Shown here one piece after another: positions 34,999 through 43,588 of a stretch of 64,000 nt of DNA. The first letter of the stretch is position 1. The number at the start of each line of letters is the position of its first letter. Source of the stretch: DATKHR01 sp036557365 (GTDB lineage Bacteria > Acidobacteriota > Vicinamibacteria > Vicinamibacterales > CAVVIG01). Position numbers and translations under genes: made by a program. Location: the NCBI GenBank assembly GCA_036557365.1, contig DATBHR010000109.1, positions 1 through 64,000 of the forward strand. The letters are read 5' to 3'. Under the pieces are notes generated by a model that worked only from the letters and a program-made list of their open reading frames with translations, did no database searches and was not told where the DNA came from.

Positions 34999-37410
34999 AT
35001 GATCCTGGACGACCTCCGCTTCGGCGTTCGTTCCCTCTGGAAGGCGCGCGGCTTCTCGACGCTGGCCATCCTGGTGCTGGCGGTCGGCATCGGCGCGACG
35101 AGCGCGATCTTCAACCTCGTGGACGGTGCGCTCATTCGTCCCCTGCCGTTCGCGGATCCCGATCACCTCCTGATGCTCTGGGAGCACCCGCCCAACTACG
35201 CACGGAATCGCGTCTCGCCGCTGAATTTCCAGGACTGGTCCGAACAGAACCGCAGCTTCACCGCGATGGCGGCGGTGTCCGGCTACGGACGGACGCTGAC
35301 CAACGTCAGCGGCATCGCCGAACGCATCCCCGGCCAGTCGGTCACGACCGCGTTCTTCGACGTGCTCGGTATTGCGCCGATCGCCGGGCGCACGTTCCGG
35401 CCCGACGATGGGATTCCGCAGGCGAACGTGGTCATCGTCAGCGAGCGTTTCTGGCGGAGCCATCTGGACGAGGCGAGCGACGCGGTCGGCCGCGTGCTGC
35501 GGCTGGACGGCCAGTCGTTCACCGTCGTCGGCATCATGCCGGCGAGCTTCCAGATTCTGTATCCCGCCGACATCTGGACGCCGTTCCCGCTCCGCCGGAC
35601 GCCCGAACAGCGGCGACAGCATTACCTGCAGGTCATCGGGCGGCTGCGTCCGGGCGTGACGATCGACCAGGCGCGCAGCGACATGGCGCTCGTGGCCGAG
35701 CGCATCGCGATCGCCGCGCCGGATACGAACAAGAACTGGACGGTGACCGTCGAACCGCTGCACGACGCGCTCGTCAGCGGCGAGCTGCGGTCGACGTCAT
35801 TGGTCCTCGGCGGCGTCGTGGTGTTCGTGCTGCTGATGGCGTGCGCGAACGTGGCGAACCTGCTGCTCGCGCGCGGCATCGGCCGCACGCGCGAGATCGC
35901 CGTACGGGCAGCGCTCGGCGCGACGCGCGCGCAGATCGCGCGTCTGCTGCTGGGCGAAAGCCTCGTGCTCGCCGCGGTCGGCGGCGTCGCCGGCCTCGCG
36001 CTCTCGTGGGTCGTGCTGCGCGCGGCCCCGTCGCTCGTGCCGCCCGGTCTTCTCCCGGAAGGGATTCCGCTGAAGTTCGACGTCCGCGTGACGCTGTTCG
36101 CGGCGGCGCTCACCTGCGTGACCGGAATCCTCTTCGGGATGGCGCCGGCGTGGCACGCGGCACGCCGGCCGCTCGGCGAATCGTTGACGTCGGGCGGACG
36201 GACGTCGACCGGAGGCGCGGGCCGGCTTCGCTCGACGCTCGCGGTCGCCGAGGTGGCGGGCGCCGTGCTGCTGCTCGCGGGCGCCGGACTGTTCGTGCGC
36301 ACGCTCGCGTCGATGACGGCGGAGGACGTCGGCTTCCGCGCGGACTCGGTGTTGACGATGTCGATCGCGCTGCCGCTCTCGCGATATCCGGAGCAGCCGC
36401 GAGCGCTGACGTTTTTTCGCCGCCTCGACGCGGCGCTGACGGCGATGCCGGGCGTGCGGTCGGTCGGCTACGTCGACAACCTGCCGCTCGACGGATGGAA
36501 CATCGGACAGCCGGTCGAGATCGTCGGCGATCCGTTCGTCGACGTCGCGGATCGCAAGTCGGCGCACTACCAGATCACCAGCCCGCACTACTTCGAGACG
36601 ATGGGCATCTCCGTGATCAAGGGCCGGGCGTTCACCGATCGCGACGTCGAAACCGCTCCGCCGGTCTGCATCGTCAACGAGGAGTTCGTGCGCCGTTTCC
36701 TGCGGGAGCGCGAGCCGCTCGGCGCGATCGTCAAGGTTCCGAACATGGCGCCCGGCCAGGCGCCGACGATCGCGCGCGAAGTCGTCGGCGTCATCAAGCA
36801 GGTCGCGATCGGCGCTGGCGAGAAGGAGCGAGCCGTCGAAGTCTACGTGCCGATGGAACAGAACGTCTGGTACTCGACGTCGCTCGCGCTGAAGACCGCC
36901 GGGCCGCCCGCCAACTTCGTCGCGGCGGTGAAGAAGGCGGTCGCCGACATCGACAAGGATCAACCGGTGGCACGCGTGCGGACGATGGACGAGGTCGCGG
37001 CCGAAGCGACGAGCCGTCCGCGGTTCCGGGCGACGCTCGTCGGAACGTTCGCGCTGATGGCGCTCGCGCTCGCGGCGGTGGGCATCTTCGGCGTGCTGAC
37101 GTTTTCGGTGCGGGAGCGGATGCGTGAGTTCGGCGTCCGCGTGGCGCTCGGTGCGAGCGCGGGCGACATCCTTCGACTGGTCGCCGGGTCCGGCGTGAAA
37201 ATCGCGGCGGCTGGCGCCCTCATCGGTCTCGCCGCGGCGGCACTGCTGACGCGGGCACTGGCGTCGCTCCTGTTCGGCGTCACGCCGCTCGACCCGCTGA
37301 CGTTCATGGTTGCGCCGGCGATTCTTGGCGCAACCGCGCTCACCGCCACGATCGTCCCCGCCGTTCGTGCGATCCGCGTCGATCCGGCGGTGACGCTGCG
37401 CGACGAGTGA
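34999..37410 (+). CDS. ADOP-type ABC transporter permease (MacB/FtsX-like)
   Basis: An 803-residue duplicated MacB/FtsX permease, third in the window. It has the opening FSTLAILVLAVGIGATSAIF helix, first periplasmic core, LLMACANVANLLLARGIGRT block, the second inner helix with AEVAGAVLLLAGAGLFVRT, second core, and the last helices ending in VPAVRAIRVDPAVTLRDE. The domain order matches the other two copies. It follows the SnoaL-like gene by 38 bases and could be co-transcribed. It ends before an 11-bp perfect inverted repeat that probably stops transcription. Confidence 0.9.
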   Translation: MILDDLRFGVRSLWKARGFSTLAILVLAVGIGATSAIFNLVDGALIRPLPFADPDHLLMLWEHPPNYARNRVSPLNFQDWSEQNRSFTAMAAVSGYGRTLTNVSGIAERIPGQSVTTAFFDVLGIAPIAGRTFRPDDGIPQANVVIVSERFWRSHLDEASDAVGRVLRLDGQSFTVVGIMPASFQILYPADIWTPFPLRRTPEQRRQHYLQVIGRLRPGVTIDQARSDMALVAERIAIAAPDTNKNWTVTVEPLHDALVSGELRSTSLVLGGVVVFVLLMACANVANLLLARGIGRTREIAVRAALGATRAQIARLLLGESLVLAAVGGVAGLALSWVVLRAAPSLVPPGLLPEGIPLKFDVRVTLFAAALTCVTGILFGMAPAWHAARRPLGESLTSGGRTSTGGAGRLRSTLAVAEVAGAVLLLAGAGLFVRTLASMTAEDVGFRADSVLTMSIALPLSRYPEQPRALTFFRRLDAALTAMPGVRSVGYVDNLPLDGWNIGQPVEIVGDPFVDVADRKSAHYQITSPHYFETMGISVIKGRAFTDRDVETAPPVCIVNEEFVRRFLREREPLGAIVKVPNMAPGQAPTIAREVVGVIKQVAIGAGEKERAVEVYVPMEQNVWYSTSLALKTAGPPANFVAAVKKAVADIDKDQPVARVRTMDEVAAEATSRPRFRATLVGTFALMALALAAVGIFGVLTFSVRERMREFGVRVALGASAGDILRLVAGSGVKIAAAGALIGLAAAALLTRALASLLFGVTPLDPLTFMVAPAILGATALTATIVPAVRAIRVDPAVTLRDE

Positions 37411-37414
37411 ACCG

Positions 37415-37445
37415 ATCCGGCGCGGAGGCGATCGCCGCGCCGGAT
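37415..37445. terminator. Bidirectional terminator hairpin
   Basis: A perfect 11-bp inverted repeat (ATCCGGCGCGG and its complement) with a 9-base loop lies between the convergent ends of the ADOP permease (37410) and the Tat-exported protein gene (37455). Confidence 0.75.
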
Positions 37446-37454
37446 GCTTCGACG

Positions 37455-38168
37455 CTACTGACGGTTGTACTTGATGCCGGCTTCCTGCGCCTTGTCGATG
37501 GCGATGACCATCGCGGGCACGATCGTGATGCCGGGCAGAACGTTGGCGCGCAGATCCGCTTCGATCGCAGCCGCCTTGCCCTTGCCTCGCGCCTCGAGCT
37601 CGAGACACCAGATGCCGAGCGCGTTCGCACACAGGATGAACTTCGTCCCCATCTTCTGAAGGCTCTCGATCCCCAGTCCCGGCATCGCGCCCGCGAGCGC
37701 GGGAATCGCCGGCAGTTCGGCCGCTTTCAGCAGCAGGTGCAGATCATCCGGCGTCGGACGGTTGAACACGTTGCGCGTGTACACCTTGCCCGACGCGTCC
37801 TTGAGCCCGGTGTACGAACCGAGCTCGTACTTCGCCCAGATCGAATCGTTGAACGCCAGCGGGATGCTGGACTGGGTCCCGACGCTGTAGAGCGTGCCCA
37901 CCGCCCCCACCTGTCCCGCGCTGGTTTTGTACGCGGCGTTGTAGGTGTTCAGGTAATTCAGGATGTGCAGCAGCGGAAACCCGTTCTTGTGCTGCGGGAA
38001 GTCGAAAAGGCAGCGGTGCGTTCCCTTGACCTCCTTGATCCAGTCGTCGGGTCCGGACTCCTGAGCGAAGGCGACGCGCGTTCCCGCAACCGAAAGACCT
38101 GCGGCAGCGGCCGCGCCCAGTATCCGGCCCATGAAGTTGCGCCGAAGCATGTCGGGTGGTGCAGTCAT
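37455..38168 (-). CDS. Tat-exported hypothetical protein
   Basis: A 237-residue protein with a clear twin-arginine signal (MLRRNFMGRILGAAAAAGLS, cleavage near AFAQES), so it is exported folded. The mature part begins with WIKEVKGTHRCLFDFPQHKN and contains a Tyr/Asn-rich middle and a helical end (EADLRANVLPGITIVPAMVI). It resembles a family of periplasmic proteins of unknown function, some annotated as DsrE-like. GAGGAG sits just before the ATG. It lies 64 bases downstream of the secreted protein gene at 38233 and is probably in the same operon. Confidence 0.75.
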   Translation of the reverse strand: MTAPPDMLRRNFMGRILGAAAAAGLSVAGTRVAFAQESGPDDWIKEVKGTHRCLFDFPQHKNGFPLLHILNYLNTYNAAYKTSAGQVGAVGTLYSVGTQSSIPLAFNDSIWAKYELGSYTGLKDASGKVYTRNVFNRPTPDDLHLLLKAAELPAIPALAGAMPGLGIESLQKMGTKFILCANALGIWCLELEARGKGKAAAIEADLRANVLPGITIVPAMVIAIDKAQEAGIKYNRQ

Positions 38169-38232
38169 GATTCTCCTCGTTGTTCTCGATTGACGTGTGT
38201 ATAGGTCGAACGCCGATGGATTCTTTCGGCGC

Positions 38233-38826
38233 TCAGCGATTCGGTCCCTTGAACGCATCGCACGAGACGTTGGTGTTCCAGTTCACGAACGAGCCGGTCG
38301 GGCTGTCCTTCCAGGCCCAGACGTGCAGCGTGTAGAAGTTCGGCAGGCCGAAGCGGTTCGGCGCCTCGAAAAGGTGAAACAGCTGGCCCATCAGCTCGGG
38401 CGCGGACGAGTGCGTCGCGTTCCACACGTCGGCGAACACCAGGTAGTCGGCGCCGATCAACCGCAGGCGTCCGTTCGGCTGCGGCTCGTAGATCACGATC
38501 TCCGGCTTGTTGACGTCGATCTCGCCGTCGCCGACGAGCGGCCCGTTGACGAAGTGCATGCCCATCGCGCCGGCATCCGGACCGCTGACGCAGCCGAACT
38601 GCAGCTGGTACCCTTCGGCCTCGGCAACGTTCACGTCCTTGAAGCGCTCGGTCGCTTCGCGGACAGCCTGAATCAACGGACCTGCGGTCCTGCTGTTCTC
38701 GACGCCGTCATGATCGTGCCGCGCGGCGGTCTGTCCGCCCTGCGCCAGGACGGGCAGGCCCGTTCCGGACACGATGCTCACGACGATCGCTGCGGACAAC
38801 GACAGTATGAATTTCCCGACTTTCAT
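38233..38826 (-). CDS. Secreted hypothetical protein
   Basis: A 197-residue exported protein with a signal peptide (FILSLSAAIVVSIVSGTGLP, cleavage near VLAQ) followed by a His/Asp-rich patch (ARHDHDGVENS). A compact beta-rich domain comes next with FGCVSGPDAGAMGMHFVNG and FYTLHVWAWKDSPTGSF. I recognise no enzyme signature; such proteins occur widely in Acidobacteria and Proteobacteria without assigned function. GGAGGG precedes the ATG. Confidence 0.7.
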   Translation of the reverse strand: MKVGKFILSLSAAIVVSIVSGTGLPVLAQGGQTAARHDHDGVENSRTAGPLIQAVREATERFKDVNVAEAEGYQLQFGCVSGPDAGAMGMHFVNGPLVGDGEIDVNKPEIVIYEPQPNGRLRLIGADYLVFADVWNATHSSAPELMGQLFHLFEAPNRFGLPNFYTLHVWAWKDSPTGSFVNWNTNVSCDAFKGPNR

Positions 38827-38930
38827 GTCTCAGGCCCTCCTCACACACACACCATCACCGTTGAGCCGCGGCGCGTCATTGCGCCGAGCCCCGTCCTACG
38901 AACACCACGCAGTTGTCGAAAAAGGGTTAC

Positions 38931-38944
38931 TTCCGGAACGTTCC
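38931..38944. promoter_or_regulatory. Palindromic site in divergent intergenic region
   Basis: TTCCGGAACGTTCC contains two overlapping palindromes (TTCCGGAA and GGAACGTTCC) between the secreted protein gene (38826) and the sigma factor gene (39089). Its symmetry suggests a protein-binding site; the regulator is unknown. The rest of this 262-base gap holds a short AC repeat at 38839-38850 and nothing else I can name. Confidence 0.3.
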
Positions 38945-39088
38945 AGGACTGCCGCGGCTACGACGAACGCGAACCCCTCTGTCTGTAAAATCGCAATCCG
39001 CCGGTGAAACACGACATGCGCAATCCACCGATGGCGTTGCCGGCCGCCTCGTAGTAGCCTGTCGCAGCGTATCCGCGCTCACACAGCT

Positions 39089-39658
39089 GTGAACCAGGCG
39101 CTATCCACACTCATTACCTCAGCCGAGCAGGGTGATCGCGCAGCGGCCGATGCGTTGTTCGCCGCGCTCTACGACGAACTGCATCGAATGGCACGCCGGG
39201 AGCTCTCCCGCCGCGGCGCTGGCATGACGCTGGGGCCGACCACGCTCCTGCACGAGGCGTATCTGGACATCTCGGATCGCGAGCGCGCGGCGTTCCCCGA
39301 TCGCAACCGCTTCATGGCGTACGCGTCGCGCGTGATGCGGGGCCTCATCATCGATTACGCCCGGCGCCGCCAGGCGCAAAAGCGCGGCGGCCAGTTCGAG
39401 ATCACGTCCATCGCGACCGACGTCATCGAGGCGCTGCCGGACGTCGCGCAGCTGACCCGGCTCAGCGATGCGCTCGACGAGCTCGAGACCGCCGACGCAC
39501 GCCTGGCCCGCATCGTCGACTTCAAGTTCTTCTGCGGCTTTTCGTTCGGCGAAATCGCGGCGATGCTGAGCGTCTCGGAACGCACCGTCCAGAGGGACTG
39601 GGAGAAAGCGCGCATCTACCTCCATCGGGTGCTCCGTGAGGAGATGCCGTCGGACTGA
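39089..39658 (+). CDS. ECF sigma factor, TIGR02999 type
   Basis: A 189-residue sigma factor of the TIGR02999 group. Region 2 segments LYDELHRMARRELSRRG and ASRVMRGLIIDYARRRQAQK, and region 4 with VDFKFFCGFSFGEIAAMLSV followed by SERTVQRDWEKARIYLHRVL, are intact. It starts at GTG 39089 and lies 50 bases before a large Ser/Thr kinase gene, the standard pairing for this group; the kinase probably controls its activity by phosphorylation. Confidence 0.92.
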   Translation: MNQALSTLITSAEQGDRAAADALFAALYDELHRMARRELSRRGAGMTLGPTTLLHEAYLDISDRERAAFPDRNRFMAYASRVMRGLIIDYARRRQAQKRGGQFEITSIATDVIEALPDVAQLTRLSDALDELETADARLARIVDFKFFCGFSFGEIAAMLSVSERTVQRDWEKARIYLHRVLREEMPSD

Positions 39659-39708
39659 TGTCGTCTTTCGTTCGCCGTTTCCGATCTCTCTGACAGAGCA
39701 CCGCGACG

Positions 39709-42252
39709 ATGACCTCCATGGACCGCCACCGCTGGCAGAAAGCCAGCCGCCATCTCGACCGGGCGCTGGAGCTGCCCCCAGCCGAACGGGACGGCTGCAT
39801 CGCCCTGCTGCGGGCCGAAGATCCCGAATCAGCGGCCGACGTCGAAGCGCTGCTCGCGGAACACCGGCAGCTGAGCGCGGAAGGCTTCCTCGACACGGCG
39901 GCACCGATCCGGAAGCCCGAGCCGGAGATGAGCGGCGTCGTCATCGGCGCCTACACGCTGGTCTCGCCGATCGGGCATGGCGGGATGGGCTCGGTCTGGC
40001 TCGCCGAACGCAGCGACGGACGCTTCGAAGCGAAGGCGGCGGTGAAGCTGCTCAACCCGGCGCTGGTTGGCCGCGCCGGCGAGGCACGGTTCAAGCGCGA
40101 AGGGAACATCCTCGCGCGTCTGACGCACCCGCACATCGGACGCTTGATCGATGCCGGCGTGACGACGGCGCGGCAACCGTATCTCGTCCTCGAGTACGTG
40201 GACGGCCGGCACATCGATCGCTACTGCGACGAGGAGAAGCTCTCCGTCGAAGATCGCATCCGGCTGTTTCTCGACGTGCAGTCGGCCGTCGCGCACGCGC
40301 ACACGAATCTCATCGTGCACCGCGACCTGAAACCGTCGAACGTCCTCGTGACCGCCGGCGGCCAGGTGAAGCTCCTCGACTTCGGCATCGCGAAGCTGCT
40401 CGAAGGCGACGCGCCCGTCGATTCGTCCAGCCTGCTGACGGTCGAAGGCGGCCACGTCCTGACGCCGAAGTACGCGGCGCCTGAACAAGTCCTCGGCGGC
40501 CGCATCACGACCGCCACCGATGTGTACGCGCTGGGCGTGCTTCTGTTCGAAATGCTCAGCGGCCGGCATCCGACCGGCGTTGACGCTCGCTCGCCGGCGG
40601 ACTTCGCACGCGCGATCACCGAGATCGAGCCGACGCGGTTGTCGGCGACGCTGCGCGAGCCACTCGATCCGAACGCGGCGCTGACGCTGGCCGTCAATCG
40701 CGCCACGACGCCCGATCGCCTTCAGCGGACGCTCCGCGGCGATCTCGACACGATTCTCGGCAAGGCGCTGAAGAAGAATCCGGCGGAGCGGTACGGGTCG
40801 GTCGCGGAGTTCGCGGACGATCTTCGCCGCTTCCTCGACCATCTGCCGATCAGCGCGCGGCCGGATTCACTCAACTATCGCACTGCCAAGTTCATGCGAC
40901 GACACTGGCGCAGCCTCGCTGCCACCGCCGCGATGCTCGCCCTGATCGTCGGCCTCACGGCCTTCTACACCGTGCGGATCACGGCCGAACGCGACCGCGC
41001 GCGCCTCGAGGCGGACAAGGCGTCGAAAATCGGCGAGCTGCTCGCGGGACTCCTGACCGGCGCCGATCCGTACCGGACGCCGGACGCCAAGGAACCGACG
41101 GTCCAGAGTCTCCTCGACATCGGCGCCGAGCGGATCGCGCGCGATCTTCGCGATCGGCCCGAGCTGCAGGCGGAGATGTTCAGCGTCATCGGCCGCACGT
41201 ATGAGCGCATGGGGCTGCACGAGAAAGCGCTGCCGCTTCAGCAGCGCGCCCTCGAAATCAGCCGCAGCACGCCCGGGTTCGATCCGGTCCGTCTCGCGCA
41301 GACGCTCAACAACCTCGGCGTGCTCTATCGCGAGCAGGGCAACGTGTCCGCCTCCGAGCCGCTGCTTCGCGAGAGCCTCCTGCTGCGCCGGCGCGTTCTC
41401 GGGGCGGAGCACCAGGATGTCGCCATCACCCTCGTCGAGCTGTCGCGGGCGCTCGTCGACTCGGGACGCGCGGCCGACGCCGAACCGTACTCGCGCGAAG
41501 CGCTGGCGATTCGCCGCAAAGTCTTCGGCGACGAGCATCGCGAAACGGCGACGAGCAAGAGCGACCTCGGCCGGCTGCTCCTGCAGCGCGGCGAGCTCGC
41601 CGACGCCGAAACGCTGCTCCGCGAGAACATGGCCACGGTACTTCGCACGCTCGGCCCGGATCATCCGAATACGGCGGCCGCGAAGAGGTCGTTCGCGCTC
41701 CTGCTGATGGCGAAAGGCGATCCGGTCGGGGCGGAGGCGCTGGCGCGGCAGACGATGGACGTGCAGGGACGTGTGCTTGGACCTCTTCATCCTGACTACG
41801 CGTCCGCGATCGCCACCGTCGCCACCTCATTGGAACTGCAGGGGCGGCTCGACGAAGCGCAGACGCTCGCCGACGACGCGCTGCGTATCGCGCGGTCGCG
41901 CCTGGGCGATCAGCATCCAGGCGTACTCGGCATGGTCGTCAACGTCGCGCGGATTCAGATCGCGCGCGGCAACGGCGCCGCGACCGAATCGTCACTTCGC
42001 GAAGTCCTCGACGTCCGCCAACGCCTCTATCCGTCGGGCGAATGGCGGATTGCGCAGGCCCAGAGTCTGCTCGGCGCCGCGCTGCTCGCCGGCCGCCGCT
42101 ACGACGAAGCCGAGCCGCTGATGCTGGCGGCTGATCGCAGTCTCAGGACAATTCCGGGCACTGAAGGACGCGAGCGCGCCGCCAATCGTGAACGGCTCGT
42201 GACGCTGTATCGGGCCACCGGACGCTCCAGCCAGGCCGACGCTTACCGCTAG
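39709..42252 (+). CDS. Ser/Thr protein kinase with TPR repeats
   Basis: An 847-residue Hanks-type kinase. A leader of about 80 residues (RHLDRALELPPAERDGCIAL) is typical of acidobacterial and planctomycetal kinases. The catalytic domain follows with GHGGMGSVWLA (near 88), the Lys in AVKLLN, HRDLKPSNV (near 203) and DFGIAKLL (near 223). A transmembrane helix at about 398-422 separates it from about ten tetratricopeptide repeats of the kinesin-light-chain type (LAQTLNNLGVLYREQG). The TPR part should face the periplasm and bind protein partners. It is probably the partner of the sigma factor at 39089. Confidence 0.92.
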   Translation: MTSMDRHRWQKASRHLDRALELPPAERDGCIALLRAEDPESAADVEALLAEHRQLSAEGFLDTAAPIRKPEPEMSGVVIGAYTLVSPIGHGGMGSVWLAERSDGRFEAKAAVKLLNPALVGRAGEARFKREGNILARLTHPHIGRLIDAGVTTARQPYLVLEYVDGRHIDRYCDEEKLSVEDRIRLFLDVQSAVAHAHTNLIVHRDLKPSNVLVTAGGQVKLLDFGIAKLLEGDAPVDSSSLLTVEGGHVLTPKYAAPEQVLGGRITTATDVYALGVLLFEMLSGRHPTGVDARSPADFARAITEIEPTRLSATLREPLDPNAALTLAVNRATTPDRLQRTLRGDLDTILGKALKKNPAERYGSVAEFADDLRRFLDHLPISARPDSLNYRTAKFMRRHWRSLAATAAMLALIVGLTAFYTVRITAERDRARLEADKASKIGELLAGLLTGADPYRTPDAKEPTVQSLLDIGAERIARDLRDRPELQAEMFSVIGRTYERMGLHEKALPLQQRALEISRSTPGFDPVRLAQTLNNLGVLYREQGNVSASEPLLRESLLLRRRVLGAEHQDVAITLVELSRALVDSGRAADAEPYSREALAIRRKVFGDEHRETATSKSDLGRLLLQRGELADAETLLRENMATVLRTLGPDHPNTAAAKRSFALLLMAKGDPVGAEALARQTMDVQGRVLGPLHPDYASAIATVATSLELQGRLDEAQTLADDALRIARSRLGDQHPGVLGMVVNVARIQIARGNGAATESSLREVLDVRQRLYPSGEWRIAQAQSLLGAALLAGRRYDEAEPLMLAADRSLRTIPGTEGRERAANRERLVTLYRATGRSSQADAYR

Positions 42253-42402
42253 CCGGTATCACCATTGCAGCGTACACTCGGGGGCGTGAAAAGTGTCTTC
42301 GAGAGAGGACCGATCGAGCCGCTCCGACTGTCGAGTGTCCGTGCTGTGCGACACCTCGGCCTCCACGACAACGAACGCGAAGCGGCTCATAAGGACGACA
42401 TC

Positions 42403-42969
42403 ATGTTGAACGGTACACGCATCCGTCGACTGTTCGTCGTCGCACTGGCCGTTCTGTTCGCCAGCGCAGTCGACGCGAGAGCTCAGTTTGGTCCGCCGGT
42501 GCATCCGCAGATGCAGCCCGAAGGCGATCCCGGCACCGGCATCTACGGTGTCGCGCATGTGGTCGCCGAAGGGACCGTCGCTGGCGTGAAGGGCATCGGC
42601 CACTTGACGAAAGCCTTGTTCGGAAAGGGCGACAGCGGCGTCGATCCGTTCGGCGGCCTTCGTGAAGGCACCACGGTCGTCGTGCGGCCGGACAACGGAA
42701 AGGACCTCACCGAGGCCGTCCGTTTCGACGAGAACGCCGGGACGACGACCGAAGGGATGGTCACGCAGATCGATCGCGGCCGCCGCGAGATCAGCGTGCG
42801 GTTCGACGATCGGAGAGTTGAAGTCTTCAAGCTGGCGAACGTCGTGACGAAGAACACGGACCGGATGCCGCCGACCGAAGGCTCCCGCGTCATCGTCTTC
42901 TACCGGGAAGGCGCGGGCGCCGGGGAACCGGTTCCGCACTTCTTCGACAAGGTCGCGAAGAAGCAATAA
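42403..42969 (+). CDS. Secreted hypothetical protein
   Basis: A 188-residue exported protein with a signal peptide (RRLFVVALAVLFASAVDARA). Residues 60-185 form a small beta-rich domain: a Gly-rich segment, then GTTVVVRPDN, a strand pair around MVTQIDRGRREISVRFDDRR and RVIVFYREGAGAGEP. The strand pattern resembles an OB- or SH3-like barrel, but I recognise no named family. AAGGA lies before ATG 42403; the open frame extends 46 codons further up without a better start. Confidence 0.65.
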   Translation: MLNGTRIRRLFVVALAVLFASAVDARAQFGPPVHPQMQPEGDPGTGIYGVAHVVAEGTVAGVKGIGHLTKALFGKGDSGVDPFGGLREGTTVVVRPDNGKDLTEAVRFDENAGTTTEGMVTQIDRGRREISVRFDDRRVEVFKLANVVTKNTDRMPPTEGSRVIVFYREGAGAGEPVPHFFDKVAKKQ

Positions 42970-42996
42970 CATCTGCGCAGGCTCCGCGCCGCCTGG

Positions 42997-43578
42997 ATGC
43001 TTCGCAAGATTCCCGGTTTCCTGCTCGGCTTCGTGCTGGCCGCTGCTCTGGCGGCCGGCGCGCTCTTCTGGTTTCTCCGCAGCGGCAGCGTGCGCATCGA
43101 CACGAGTCGGCCGACCGTCGTCCATCACATCCGTCAGCTTCAGCGCCTCGAGACCGTCGTGTACGGCATGGACAAGATCGTGTCGGGCGGTCAGGAGAGT
43201 CGATACCTGCCGAAACTGCTGTCCGGCGATCGGCTGCTGCTGATCGTGTACGGCGAGGTCACGGCCGGCGTGGATCTGGCAGCGTTGGAAAACGGTCAGG
43301 TGCGGATTGACGGCCGCGCGATCGACATCACGATGCCGGCGGCCGAGATCTTCGCGACGCGCCTCGACAACGATCGCACGCGCGTGTACGCGCGCGAAAC
43401 AGGACTCTTCACGCACGCGGACCCGAACCTGGAATCCGACGTGCGGCGCGAAGCCGAGCACCAGGTCCGTCAGGCCGCGCTCGACGCCGGGATCCTGCCG
43501 ACCGCCACGGCGAACGCGCGGACGACGCTGACGTCGTTCCTCAAAGGCCTTGGATTCGAAGCCGTAGTCGTCAGGTAA
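42997..43578 (+). CDS. DUF4230 membrane-anchored protein
   Basis: A 193-residue protein with one N-terminal membrane helix (GFLLGFVLAAALAAGALFWF) and a DUF4230 domain outside the membrane. The segment VVHHIRQLQRLETVVYGMDK, LLIVYGEVTAGVDLAALE and the helical ESDVRREAEHQVRQAALDAG stretch are characteristic. The role of DUF4230 is unknown. It lies 27 bases downstream of the preceding secreted protein gene and 10 upstream of the phosphodiesterase gene, so the three probably share a transcript. Confidence 0.85.
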   Translation: MLRKIPGFLLGFVLAAALAAGALFWFLRSGSVRIDTSRPTVVHHIRQLQRLETVVYGMDKIVSGGQESRYLPKLLSGDRLLLIVYGEVTAGVDLAALENGQVRIDGRAIDITMPAAEIFATRLDNDRTRVYARETGLFTHADPNLESDVRREAEHQVRQAALDAGILPTATANARTTLTSFLKGLGFEAVVVR

Positions 43579-43588
43579 AGCACCGCGC

